Of a DNA stretch of 64,000 bases, positions 24,621-39,200 are shown one piece after another. The stretch covers positions 140,917 to 204,916 of the forward strand of contig JASANG010001613.1 in assembly GCA_030248215.1 (NCBI GenBank). Direction: 5' to 3'. Numbering within the stretch: the first letter of the stretch is position 1; every line of letters begins with the position of its first letter. This DNA comes from Enoplolaimus lenunculus (Eukaryota; Nematoda; Enoplea; Enoplida; Thoracostomopsidae). The notes under the pieces were generated by a model that saw only the letters and a list, made by a program, of their open reading frames with translations, was not told the origin of the DNA and made no database searches. The translations under genes and the position numbers were made by a program.

Positions 24621-27272
24621 GTAAGACGTGTTGTTGTCTTGTTATATGGAGTTTGATTGTAGGACATTTAAGATTGAGGTTTAGGCAAAGGCTTGGGTTT
24701 TGGCATAGGCAAGCCTTTTCCCAATCATGATCACCGGATTTATGGTTCTTGTTTGCTACAATTCGACAGAAAAAGTGCCAGCCGTATAGGTTTCGCTAAT
24801 TGGTTACTATTGGACACTTACTAGGAAGATCTATGAATTTTATTTTAAGTTTTGGCTGTGTGTGTTACTATTGGACACAGTACATATTTTGTTTGTAGGA
24901 CAATATGCCGGTCGCAAACGGCCCAAGCTCATCATCGACAGCTCAGCGTCCACCGGCACCCGGAACATGGCCACAACCTTCGCCGTCATCGTCCTCGAGC
25001 CAATCGTATCAGCAGCAGCATCAACAGCAGCAGCAGCAACAACAACAACAACAACAACAACAACCTGGCACGCAGTTACATCATTATCATCATCAACAAC
25101 CATTGATGCATCCATCAGTTGCAAATCTACGACCACCGCCAAATACATCAGGTAAGAAAACGGTAGCACAACGAACCATTGACGTAGCCAACGGCCAATG
25201 TTACTTTAAGGGGCGTAACAGTAGATTAAGCGTATTCCTAAGCCTAAGCGTTGCAAAAATGAGTTCCTAAGCTTGAAGCCTAAGCCTAAGCAAAAAAAAT
25301 GTAAGCTAGAATCTAAACCTTTTCTGTTATAAACCCGCCAGAAACCTGGACGCCCCTTAAAGTAACATGGGCCTAGCCAACGATAGTGGAGTGCGGAGTA
25401 TGATCACGTTGTGTAAAACGTTTCGTGAAGTACGTAATTTGTGGTAGCCAACTGAAAACGTTTATAAAAACGTATGGATAAAAATCTCAAAAGGAAGTTT
25501 TGAGATTGCTACCCGCCTTCCTACCATGCAACCCCTGGTTGCTATCACTAGCTGTACCATTTGGAGCCAGTGTATTTGGTAACAAGTGTGATTTTGTAAA
25601 AAAATTAATCTTTTTTACTTTTAAGTCGATTTGCATTAGACAGTGAGCACAGGTGAAACGTTGAGATGTTTGCGTTGCTTTTACGAACGATTGTGTAATA
25701 TCACTTTAAGTAAAAAATTCTATACGGTGGGAATTATTTTGAATGAGTTAAAAACGCTGTCTCTCATGCTATAGGTACGGGTTGCGCTGTAGTCGACGTC
25801 CGGCGCTGTCCGTTACCCGTATGGCGCAGATGATGAAATTATTTTGTGAGCTAATAACCGATTGAATAATTTGTTTATTTGCTTCCTTCAGGCTACTATA
25901 ATCAGCAACAGATGGGATATCCGCAACAGTTTATGCCGCCGCAACAGCAGTATAATATTAGTGGGGCACATCCTAGCAGCAGCAGCAGTGGCGCAGATGA
26001 TCCACGGAACGCTCCTTATCCGGTCCAAGCTGTTAATAGTCAAGGTAGGTTTGGGTGGCGAACAGAGATTTAGTCAAAGGTAGGCATTTTAGGGCGATTG
26101 TATGGTGCCGGCACCATTTGGGTTCGGCCTTTGAACACCTCTGCATACATATATAAAAATATATTGAACAGTTAACAACTGGAGCAAAAAAATTGTTAGT
26201 GATAATAATAATAATAATAGTAATAATAATAATAGTAGTAATAATAATAATAATAATAATAATAAGAAATAATAATAATAATAATAATAATAATAATCGG
26301 AATAGAAAATGAATTACAGTACTTGCATGAAACATTATAAATTTTTGTTCCGGGTTCTTTTCCTGCAATAACTTAATTCGTGTTGGAACTTTGCGGTTTC
26401 GGCATATTTTGAAATACGCAACTTACGGCCCATACTCTCAATTCTCAAAATGTTTGTGGTAATTGTCAGCAGCCGTAGGTGGTGACAGGTCTTGTAGAGT
26501 GCCCACTATTGAATGATGATGATGATGATGGTCGAAATTCAGCACATTTTCAGACTATGGTGTGTTTTAATTCTGTGCCAGATTTTGACGCTCGCAGTTG
26601 TAGGAGTTTTCATTCTAAAGCCTATCGCTCGCGATCCCGTGGTAAGTGCTATGCGCCTTTTAGAATATGCAGTTAGCAGGCATAAGCTGTCTCGGTCAAA
26701 AAACGCGATACCGCGACGCAACCTACTAAGACCGTGACTTTTGCTACCGGTCTCAATCAATTTTTAACCGATGCCGAATATAGAAATAACATTTCTCCAA
26801 CATATCATAATCAAACCATTAGCGTTGTGCTATAGAAATATTCTTATGTAAATTTATTCTTCTAATTTTAGTTACTAGTGGCAATTATCCTGTACCACCT
26901 CAGCCGTATTCAACCGCCGCAAACAACAACAACAACACAAATGCAATGTATAATAGCGGTTATCATCCTCCACATCACCATCATAACCAACACCAGTCGC
27001 TACAACAACATCCGCCGCAACAAAATGGAACAATTCCACCGTCAGGGGTACAACCACATCATTCGTATGGTTATCACCAGCAACAGCCACCCCCACCGCC
27101 TAACGCACTGTATTCTCAACACCAGCAACAGCCACACACAACAGCACCACCATATTATGGCAGCTCAAACGTTTGCCACCCTCAACCGCCCGGTTCCAAT
27201 TGTCGCGGTGCAGGCCCGATGTCGAGTAATTCTGGTTCCGCCGGGTCACGCTACTATCAGCAACATGCGCTT

Positions 27273-27337
<65 letters not shown>

Positions 27338-27376
27338 ATCGCATTCTGGTCAACCGCCGCAACAGCCTTCTGGCTC

Positions 27377-27414
<38 letters not shown>

Positions 27415-30188
27415 GCAATAATGGTCCGACTCCTCCGGCGCTAGGATATAACAGTATGATGATGTCGCCAGGCGGACAGTCTGTTGCTGCTGCAGCTGGT
27501 AACAGTGGCGGCGGTCCAGCAGCACCACCACCAGCAGCGTCGCAACGGACACATCAGCCAAGTGGCGGCGGTGGCTCCTCTGATGGTCATGGGCCGCAAG
27601 GCGGAAGCGGTGGAGGCGGTGTGCCGTATAGTAACGGGCCGCCGTTGAATTTCAACGATGAAAGTCGCGATTCGATCGAGTCGTCGCTGAGCGAAAATAA
27701 ATCGATTGATATGGCGGGTAAGTAATCAGTGTGGGTGATAGAGCTAGCTAAAGCTGAAAGCGGCGTATCCAGACATTTTTGAATACAGTAAAAAAGCTCA
27801 CACGCGATGCGAACAAGGAGCTGAATGTGATTTTAGTGCTTAATCACACTGAGATATTTTGGGTTTTGGTCACTGTTAATGGGCTATACCCTGAGTGCCG
27901 CTTTTATCCCGTCTGAGTTCGTAAGAGGATGTTGTTTGTTTGAATCGGTTAGAGTTATTTCTAAGCTCGAGAGTAAATTGTTTGTGAAACAAGTTGGCAC
28001 TGAAGCACCAACTTGAGAGTCAGGTTGCAAGCCACGTAAAAATTTTGACGCTTCTGAATTTGGAGCTTTTGCTGCCGTTCTGGTTTGTTTAAGCATTTTG
28101 GCCTGGCTTCTGCGCGGGATCGGGTAGGTTCATTTAACCAAATTGGATGTGGCGCACAGAGCAACACATCTGGCAAACTAACTTTTGATTAACTGAGATT
28201 GTGTGGACTGATGGGTCTCTTTAATTTTTAATATAATGTAAACCTTGGCTTGAATATCATATTTTTGGCGTATAATAATTGGTATTTATTTTCGCACAGA
28301 AAGTTGTAGGTTTGGAGCGTTTTTATGACATGTGTTTTTATTATAGCGAGCAATAATCTTAGCCCCGGCCCCGGCAACAATCCTGGCCCCGGGTCAGCTC
28401 AATATGTTTGTATACGTATATACTTGAGTTTTCAATTTAAGTAAGTACAATAAGCAAAATTAAGTAAATACAAAAGTTTGATTTCAGACACCCAGCTAAT
28501 GTTTTTAATTTTTTTTTAACAGAAAATGGAAAAATTGGAACTCCACAGTCGTCAGTCTCATCTGCATCGACCAGGATGACCCACAAATCTAAGGTAAGTT
28601 GCTTTGTTATAGTTTCAATCCTTATTTACACGTAGGCTTAGGAAACGCTTACCAAAGCCTATACCTAAGCCAAAGCATAAGCCTTAAACCAGGGTGCGAT
28701 AGAATATTAAATTTCCGGAGCCGGATGCACATATTGAATTTTTAACCGTAACGGGAACCGGATACTGGATATTGTATAGGTAAATATAATTTTTTTCTGT
28801 ATTTCAAGGTTTTCTTCTGTTATAAAGTTCATAATAGCTGCTGATAAATTGAAATTATTTACTACAAAAATGTGCTTAATTGTCGTTCGCTTATTTAAGT
28901 GAAAAGTAGATGAAACGTATCATATTAAAGACGCTCACTTGTAAAACCAGTTTTATGATATTCGGCACTACAACCGAAAATATCCGGTCGCTTCTCCTAC
29001 CTTAAACCTAACCGCCGCCCATCGTCCAGTCCGCGCCCATCGACGAGTCGCTGACCATCGTCAAAGTTTATCGGATCGTGCGCAAAGAACGGAAACCAAT
29101 TGGGAAAATTTGGGCGAAGTGCAAAAATTAACAAAAAATAGTTTGTCATTAACTGGTGCTTGAACAATTTGCAACAAAACCGTAAAAATTCTTGTTTCTG
29201 GATTGCTAACTTTACAACGAATCAAGTAATACTGGTAACAACTTTTGGTAATTTTTCAGGCAGAACAACTGAATAATCCAGCAACGCCAGTGGACGGAAC
29301 TGGAGGCGGCGTTGGACCGCGATCGTCTCCGGCTATTAGTGGCGCCGCGCGTGGTGCCCCGACGCCCGAATTAGCTCTTGCTCAATCGCCATATTCAGGA
29401 GTGAGTGTGTTGTTTATAGAATTGAATGAAGAGTTTTATTAAATTTCACAATTGTTTATTTTTGACTTTTTAGCTAATTGTAATGGCTACTTGAGTATGT
29501 GTGTAAAAACTGTATGTTGCGAGGTGGAAGCTACGCAGGTCTTTGTATAATACGGTAAATATCGCTGCTCGGTTCCCTCAATGGGGCCGGCCATGTTAAC
29601 TCTAAGGACCTGGGCACTACGCCTAACGTCTTGGGTAAGCCGAAACATAAACTTAAGCTTGCTAGTCTGCAAGTCTCTTGATCTGCCAGTAGGCAGGTCA
29701 ATATAAACTTGGACCGGGACCTTTTTATCAGTATCAGGGGCACGTTTTAGATCTAGGCCCATATTCTCAAATATGTAAAGAACCTCCCATTAGTTGTTGA
29801 TATGTGGCAAACTGTCGAATCCTGTAAATGTTCTCAAAATTGGCGCAGTAGTACGTAGTGGAAAAGAAATCCGTGAAATGTGCTGAATTTCGAACCTCTG
29901 TGCATACTGATTCTAAAGCTAACAACCTATTACCAAACCAATTGATGAATAAGTGCTATACACACTTGAGAATATCGGCTTAATTTTGAATGCAATGTGC
30001 TTTGTAATTGCAGAACCGGTTACAACCACCGCCCCCGCAACACGTCAGTAATTACTATCAACAGCAACAACAACAGCCACATTATCAACAACAACAACAA
30101 CAACAACAACAGCAGCAGCAGCAAAGCTATGGAAGTGCCCCAGGGCCTACAGCTAGTAATCATGCATTTGCTGCAGCGAATAGGCAGC

Positions 30189-30219
<31 letters not shown>

Positions 30220-33200
30220 CGCAGCGCCATACCATTATCAACAACAACAACAACAAGTATCTCCAGCAGGAAACTCAGGTTTATATCCTGGTAGCAGTGG
30301 TGGCGGCGGAGGTGTTGGTAGCAGACCGCCCTCTTCAGTATCAGCGGCGGCCGATCATTATCAACAACTACAACAACACCAATATGCGCAACAACAACAA
30401 CATTCCTTTCATCATGCTGTTAGTGTTGGTAATCAACAACAACAAGGGCCACAACAAGGCGGACCTCAGTCACATCTCCAGCTACAACAGCACTATCATC
30501 AACATCAGCAACAGCATTCGCCTTATGGGGCCAACACCAATGTAGCTGCTAGTGGTACGCCTGGCATGCCGCCAAGACAGCCACCAACACCGCATAGTTA
30601 TTTATCGCCTGTGCCTCATGGTAGTAGTGGTAGTGCAGCTAGTCACCAACAACCGCCGCCACAGATCACACGTGGTCATACACCGTCTCAGTACAACAAC
30701 AGCAACAATATGATGATGCCGGGTGGTGGCCATGGACCACCGCCGCATCATGACTCACAACCGCCTCCACCAATGTCCGCTGGAGCGATGCCTCCATCGG
30801 CAGCGCATCTTAGCCAAGGACCAGGTGGCGGCGCCGAGCGCCAAACAGGTCGTGGCGGTGGTGGCCCTGTCGGTGAGACGGCAGGTGCGACTGTAAACGC
30901 CGCATCAGCATCTTCGTCGTCATCACGCGAGTCTGGACCTGCGCTGGTAGCCAAGCTGCTCGGCGACCCGGCCGCCCACCCAGGACTGAGTCCGTACGAT
31001 TGGGCCGAACGGCGGGCGTTCTATGAACGCTTGGTGCATTATTGCGAGACAACCGGGCAACCGATTAGCGGCCAGCCAACGGTATCAAAACAACCGGTGG
31101 ATTTGCACGCCTTGTACAAAGCGGTGAAAGCAAAAGGCGGTTTCGAGGAGGTTAGTTTTGAAATTAGAAAACTCAGTCTATCACTCTAGCGTTTCGAGAT
31201 ACTCTGGTTTTGAGCAGATTTTTAACGGTGATGGTGGGCTAAAATTTATTTGCAAATATAGTTTTAGGTCAAGAGTCGTGTTCTCTACGTTACAGAGCCA
31301 GGAATAGGACATATAAATTATCTACATTAGGCGGCGAACGGTCTTTATGATTTTGGCTCATAAGATTCAGCTTCAAACTAGTATGCTTCATCCACATAAA
31401 TGGCACGAACCACGTGCGTTGCATATTACGTTCCTGCTTTCTTTATGAACTTTCCATAACTAACATCTCACAGCTATATATTTTAGTATATATATGTCGT
31501 AGCTACCGAACCAATTTAGCCATATCGCCAGTATGGCTAGCCACCGCATCAATTGTCATGGTGGTTCACCAGCACAGCAACGGCTCGTGATTGGTTAAAA
31601 ATAATATCAACTCTGTGCCTACCATGTAACGTGATTGGTTTATTTTTGCGAACAACATAAACCTATATTGCACAAAAACATTTTGATTTGCCAATCGCGC
31701 AACAAACGTTTTCATTTGCCAACAGATAAGCCAATTAGGCGCCGTTCCTCCGATGGCTAACCACTGTGACACTACGACATACATATACTAAATCCAAATT
31801 TATTTTCACTCGAATAAACACATATATATTTTTCGGTTTCAAGGTATCACATTGGGCATATATTAATGGGCTTTAAAAAAGACACACTAACCATCTTGCT
31901 ACTTCTCCGGTGAACACTGTTTATAAGTAAGCTTAACCCCCATTCCCTCATGAATGTACACCGTATATATCACAATTAAAATTATAATTTTATAACGTAA
32001 AAATTTTTTAATTTCAATCGACAGAGTAGGCAATTTTTAAAAATTTTCGCATACACATGAGCTTGTTTGGTTGATTTTAATGCGTAGATGTGTACGTATA
32101 TATGTATGTACCTACGTATGTACAATGCGCAGGTATACCTGTGTCTGTAACGTGTGAACCATGCGTTTTATAATGTAGTACAGACCTGAGAATATTCCAA
32201 TTAAGGCATTTTTTAAAGCATGCATGAAATACGTACGACGTATCATATACGATTTCCTAATCTCCTGTTGGTGCTGTTGCTGCTATTACTAATCTGATGG
32301 CACGGTGGTGTTGTGGTTTGCAATGTTGTTTAATATATCTGCTAACGAACGGGTGCAAGCGATAGTTCGTATGGTTTAATCCGGCTCGCCTTGTCTGTTC
32401 TGTCCACACTATACGTATATATACTAATGAATGTGTTTTGTTTGGAAATAACAAGTTTGCTTATGGAACGTTGTATGTTTTATACACCTACTATGTATAT
32501 GTCGTAGGCCAATCTGCGATTCAGGTCAATTTATTAGCCTATGCCAATCTGCTATTCGAAGCAAATTGGAGTTCGGTCTAGACCCAATTCGCGATTGTCA
32601 GGTTTCGCAAAGCAAAAGTGATGTTATTGTAATGCCAACTCTGATTGGTTAGCGGTATTGCATCTGTTCACCTAATCAAATCTGATTGGTCCATCGGTTC
32701 AATAGCAGTTTAGCCCAGATCACATTGCTATTATGTACATAAAATAGACCAGATTGGTCTAGGCCAACTAATAATTGGCCTGTATAGCAGATTTGTCTAC
32801 GACATATATATCTAATAAAATCAATTCATTACGGTTTCACAACAATATCCACATACGAATAATCGAGGGTATGAACAAGCATAAACGCTTTGGTTGGTTT
32901 GTTTACGGGTTTGTAACGCTACGTAGTTTCGTGTTCACTTTTTGGGTTCGGTGGAAAAATGTACCTAACCATTCAGGGACCGCAAATCTTTGCAACGTCG
33001 ACGCAATATATATATTATATATAGATATATATAATATATATAGATATATATATATTATGTACGCAACTGGTAATCGACAGGTTAGCATTTTGTAGACCTT
33101 GAAATGGCATTTAAGAATATGTTTTTTATTCATGATTGTGGATGTCATTGAAATGAATGAATAAAATACCGCCTTATAAAACGGTAACCCGGTATCGTGG

Positions 33201-36200
33201 CTTAATGTGGTATGTGGGTCTGTCGACGCAGGCGATTCCCAGCATCGTGTGTACAGGTGCACAATTGTCTGATACCAGGGTGCAACCGGAATTACAATTT
33301 ACCGGAACCGGAATCGGAATTTGAAAATTTTACCGGATCCGGAACCGGAAAGTGAAAAATGCATTTCACCAAAAATTTCATTTTAATCTTATTTTTTGCT
33401 CTATTATTTGTGAAATAACCTTAGTCGAACATAGGTATTTATTTTATTTGTTGTATTTTAGATTTTCATCATCGACTGAAGTGAAATCCACCATCAATGG
33501 CTTATATTCGGAGTACAAGAAGCTTTCAAAACACATTCTTAAAAATTAGCAAAGTTAAGAAAACGGCCAAATTATAACACCGGAATTTTTAAATCCGGTA
33601 AAAATTTACCGGAACCGGAACCGGAAGGTGAAAAAATGCCGGAACCGGAACCGGAATTCCGGTTGCACCCTGTCTGATACGTAATATATAGACAAATAAA
33701 ACGGCCGGGGTAGGTTAGACGCATTTGGTGACAGAACACGGACGCGTTGGTGACGGAAGACGACTTGATGGGGAAGGGGGCGCGGTATTCTGGTTGTAGA
33801 TTGACGGTATATTTCATGCGTTTCAAATCAACATAGACGACGAAACCCGTTTGGGGTACGGCGTTTGGCGAGCCAGATGTTCGGTGCTTTGGCTGTATGT
33901 TGTGGTCCTTCCACGATTGCAATTCGTGTTTGTTTATTATGTGTTTGTTTATTATGAAACGTTTAGTTTGTTATATATTGAATTTTTTTGTTTCGTTTTT
34001 TCTATTTTTTATTAAAAATCCATAAGCACCGCACGCACATCATTTTTAACGGTTTATTATTTGCTTGCTTACTTACTTGCTGTGTTTGGGACATTTTGGC
34101 TACGGTTTGGTGTGTGTGGCACGTTTTGTTGCTGTCTCGTCTGAATTACTTATATTTTCTTTTCATATATAACTAACAAATACGTTCAAATTTCTTGAAC
34201 TCATCGTGTATCAGCAAGGATGCGAATCTCTGCCGCGGCAAGTCTCGGGGTTTGGCAGGTCTCGGTATCGCGTTTTTGAGTCTCAGTGGTTTAGAACCGA
34301 GACAATATGTCGAGGATTCAGCAAACGTATGCCTGTATTGTTGAAGTATATCAGTAATGGCCAGGGTGCGACCGGATATCCGGTTCCGGTTTATTATCCG
34401 GCAAAAACTGATATCCGTGTCCGGTTCCAGTATAAACCTACCGAATACCGGATATTTACGGTTGTGGGCCGAATATCACAAAATAATTACTATCCGGTCG
34501 CACCCTGGTAATGGCTGATGAGTAAAATTTTTCTGTGAAATTATGAAATTTCATAGTTACGCAATATTTGCGAGCAGATATTCTCTGAAAAAACACGAAA
34601 AAGCTGTGAAAAACAAAAACTATATAAAAACATAAAAAAAACTACAAAAAAGCATTAGAAATCATTTCTTTTGAAAATTTTATTATTTTTTCGGTGGACC
34701 GGTCCGGTAGTCAGGTGCCGGTCTCGGTGATCACGTCTCCGCCTCTGTTTTTAACCGAGACCGCCTATCCCTGGGTATCAGTGGAGTACTGGTTTTATAT
34801 TAGGTTTCATATTTTTGGTTTGAAAAACTAAGCGATTTTGAAGTAAGGTTCAAAATGTTGGTCTCAATGCTTCGTCAGTAGGGGAGAGGGCAGGTTCGCA
34901 AAACCTCGAACTCGAATATCCCGTTTGAAACGTTTGGATTTAACCCTGCTAAGAAGCCCGAAGTCTGTGAGGTTGCCTGGGCAACGCTTGGACGGCCCTG
35001 GCCACTGATTCAAGTGTGGTTGCACATGCGTAGTTACCGTTTTCATTTTCATACCCTGTATTTTAATGCTAATGAAAAACTGGTTTGTATATCTGAAAGT
35101 TAGTTCACGTTTCTAGCTGGTAATCCACCGGATTCCGGTTCCGGCAGAAACTCGATATCCGGCTCCGGTATTATAACTTACCTGATGGTTTTTAAAAACT
35201 TTAAATAATCTCAAACCATGATTTAGGGATGTGCCGATGCCAAAATTTTTGCCCATGCCGATCCCGGTTCCAACTTTAGTACACTATGTTGTGGAAAGAA
35301 CATCACGCTCGGGTGTCCCGTTACAAATATATACGTGACTGTCACAATAAATTACAGGACACGGAATTTTTTAATTTCCCACGGTTTGCTGTACACACAC
35401 TATAGATAGATTTGCCACTAGCCACCATATACGTATTACGTGTATCGTAGCTCATGTTGATAGTTACCTTTACGTGTTCTAATTGGCCCTAGTTGGTACC
35501 GGCCCCGGGGCCTTCGGTTCAGCCCCGGCTCCCCCACTAGCCACCATATACGTATTACGTGTATCGTAGCTCATGTTGATAGTTACCTTTACGTGTTCTA
35601 ATTGGCCCTAGTTGGTACCGGCCCCGGGGCCTTCGGTTCAGCCCCGGCTCCGGGTCATTGGGTTCAGCCCCAGCCCCAGCCCCGGTTTCTTGGTTTCAGG
35701 CCCGGCCCCGGGTCCTTGGTTTCGGCCCCGGTTAAAATTGGCAACTGAATATATATACGCCAAGAAGTGAACTCGATAGCATTCCAACTGACTGTTATGG
35801 GAATGAAAAAATTGTTACGTCCGTTCTAATATTTGATTGCCATATGTGCATGTGTAAACGCTTCTTGAAACTTGTATGTTGTATGCCCCAGGGTGGGTGG
35901 CGTCGAACCTACGATTTGACCCGATTCCGAACCCATTGTGATTTTGCCGAATTGGAATACGTGGTTTGATTTTGAAAAATCCAAAAATCTATTCATTTAC
36001 ATAAAACAATTGTAAGTATGTAGTTGAAACTGTAGCCGTTTGTTGATATGTCGGCGGCTGAGGAAACCTAAACTCGTATGTAGGCAATAGAAACATGAGA
36101 ATTTTGAAACATCGAAGCTATATATGTATGACCTTACTCCTGGATGCTGTCTGTTTTTTGGCTTACACCGCTGCAATTTTTGTTAATTTTTAAACTTCGT

Positions 36201-39200
36201 GGTTCGTGCATAATATACACATCATCACAGAGTGTCAGTATTGCCGTCGTTGCTTGTGCCTTTTGTAAAAGCTGTAGAGTGACCATTATTATCAATTCAT
36301 CGCCAAAAGCACTTACGTAAGCTATAGGTATAAATGATCTGCGAAACGCAAGCGGCGTTGTTTTAGTTTTAGTTTTAGTTTTAGTTGTTGTGTATTTTTA
36401 GTTTGACGCAAGGTTACTTAGTAGAAGCGCTTAATGTCGTTATAAATGTATCGTAGTTGTGAAGTACTGTAAGCGGCGAGTGTCTGTGTTTGTGTTAGCT
36501 GTGTAAGCATTAGCGTTATTGTAGCTAGCGTCAGTGCGGTGTTGTATCATATTTAAGGTAACAAAAGCGAAGAATTGGAAAGATCTGGCGACCAATGTAA
36601 TCGGCTTGAAACACGATTCGTCGTCAGCGTATCAGTTGAAAAAGTTCTACTTACGCTATATGTTGCCGTTCGAGTGTGCGACAGATTTAGGCGGCGTCGA
36701 TCCTGCCCAGTATCTTGCGAGCATTGGGTCAGTAACCAAAGCGGCCAAAAAAGCGATCGGTGTGCGACGAGATAGTCCGATCTCAGCTGGCGGAGGCAGC
36801 GCAACAATCGACGGTGGAGGAACAACAGCGTCGACAAATTCAACACCAACAAAAACACCGCGAATGAGCAAAAAGAAGGCGGCCGCTGTTGCAGCTGCTG
36901 CTGCGGCGGCAACAGCGGCTGCCATGGCGGCCGGATCGCCAGGCCTGCCGCCGCCGTCGCAATACTCGGATACAAGCCGAACGCCGCCGATGGGTATTGG
37001 AGCGTTTGTTGAGTCGAGCACCGGGTCCGCCGGTGGTATTATGTCGCCTAGGCCTGGCAGTTCAACAGCTGGCGGACTCATGATCGTCGACAGCCAGCAA
37101 CCGCCGACTCATATGTATATGCAGCATGCAAGTATGGAATTAAAGCAACAACAACAACAACAACAACCTCAGCAGTACATCAATTTACCGCATCAGAATT
37201 GTTTTGACAAGATACCGGTATCGGATCATAACGACGATACTACATTACCGTTTTCTGCTGTTGCTAGCGGTGCCGGACCGCCGACTGCATGTGTTTTTAA
37301 ACTACAACAACAACCACAACAACAACAACAACAGCAGCATCAGCTTAACTCAGAAGTGTCAGCCGATTTTTTAACACAGCCGCATTCGTTTTCATCGCCC
37401 CCATCGTCTTCAATGTCGTCAGTATCGTCATCGCTGTCGTCATCGACCCCATACGTCCAAACACATTCCGAGGGTGGTGGTGTAATTAAGCATAGCGGCC
37501 AGCAACGACCTGTGACGGTAGCGGCTGCTGTTTGCGGCTCTGTCGGTGTCTCCAGTACTGCGAGCGGTAGTGGTGGTATCCCGTCGGATTTATCGCTAGC
37601 ATCACGGACGCGATGTGTGGTGTCTGGTCAACAGCCAGCAGCAGCAACAGCGCAACAGTCGCTTGGAGTTGGCGTTGCGGCGACTGCTGTTGTAGCACCG
37701 CCGCCGCCAGCTTCAACGGTGTCACCGGTATCGCCACCGCCGCCAGCGTCGTTGTCGTCGCTACAGCAACAATCGCCGTCGTTGGCGGCTGGACCGGTGA
37801 TCCGGCCAGTAGTAATGGCGCCACCACATTCGACCTTAATGCCATCACTAGCGAATCTGGGCGGTTGCGGTGGTGGTGACAGCATTCGATATAGTGTCGC
37901 TGAAAACGCGACAACGGTCGAATACTATGACAAACTGAAGCAACAACAGTCGCCGGCAGCAGTCAACAGTGGCGGCGGCGGCGGCGGTCCTACTGGAAAA
38001 TCGTCGTCACCAACGAAACCGAAACGGAGCAAGAAGAAGCCTGTGGCGGCGACAACAACAGCAACAACAACGGCGCCAGTGATGGTCATGCATACTGCGA
38101 GCAGTGCGGTTGCTGCGTCAACTTCCAGTATTCGTTTCGATCAAGGACCCACCGGCAACGAACTTCAAAAGCAATTGCCGCCTCAAGCTATCTCAAGCGG
38201 CGTGTCTGGGGCAGCTAGCGGGCCTCTGGTTTGTAGTAATAGTAGCAGTAGCGCTAACAGCAGTAGTAGTAGCAGCAGCTGCATCAACCCTGGCGTCGAA
38301 GTATACTCAAGCTCAGCCGCAGGCGGAACTTTAACAATCAATGCAGGTAGGGCTTGGTTCCATATATATATTACGTATACCTTCGTATGTATGTATGTAT
38401 GTATGTATATACATATGTGTCTGTCTACGTATTTAATCTGCGCCAGTACACGAGGTTGTCGTACGTACGTATTGTAGCGAATTAACTAATTGAATTTTGA
38501 ATTTGAGATCCACAGAATTCGAAGGTGATTTGAACATTTTCGCAGAATCATTTGTCAGATTTGGGGGGCAGGAATGTATTTAGACACGGACAAATATAGC
38601 AGCAGAGATGATTGGTGTTGTATAAGTTGGGTCTTTTTTCGGAACTGATTTTATCGCTACGTAGTATGCCGTCCTCGTGGTCATGGTACAGACAAGCTCA
38701 TGTTGTATGTATGTATTTCTGTATCCACTTACACATTACTTACGGCCGTATATATACGTACGTATGTTTTTCGTTTTTGTGTGTATGTGTGTGTATGTGC
38801 GTCGTAATCATAGGTGTGCAAACGCAAACACTGGCGTGAGCTGTGTCAACATTTTGGCATTTGTCAATCGAATTCCGCGTCCGGACAAATTCGTAAACAG
38901 TACGAACGAAACTTGTTCGGATTTGAATGCTATTACGATCGCAATCAGTCAGACCCGAACAGCGTTCTGGAATCGATGAGCGCTAAGAAAAAAGGTGGCC
39001 GGCCTAAAGGCGGATCTGCGGCGGCCGCAGCTGCAGCGTCAGCGTCGGCCGCATCAGCTGGAGCGACAACGCCGACCACAGCTGGCGGCGCTACTAGTGC
39101 TGCAGCGATGGCTGCTGACGCCACGCCGACAAGGGGCAAGCCGTCGGCAGCAGCAGCGGCGGCAGGGTTGAACGTGGCCGTTGCTGGTGGTCAACAACAG

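Larger units (their letters stand above)
31151..36557. other. Intron 7 (5.4 kb), upstream of the two ARID alternatives
   Basis: Holds five inverted-repeat elements (listed separately), a 119-bp tandem duplication, a TA palindrome at 33,009-33,060 and a GTTTTA repeat at 36,360-36,385. A decayed GGGATGTGCCGATGCC fragment lies at 35,226. No extra coding exon was found. Confidence 0.5.
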
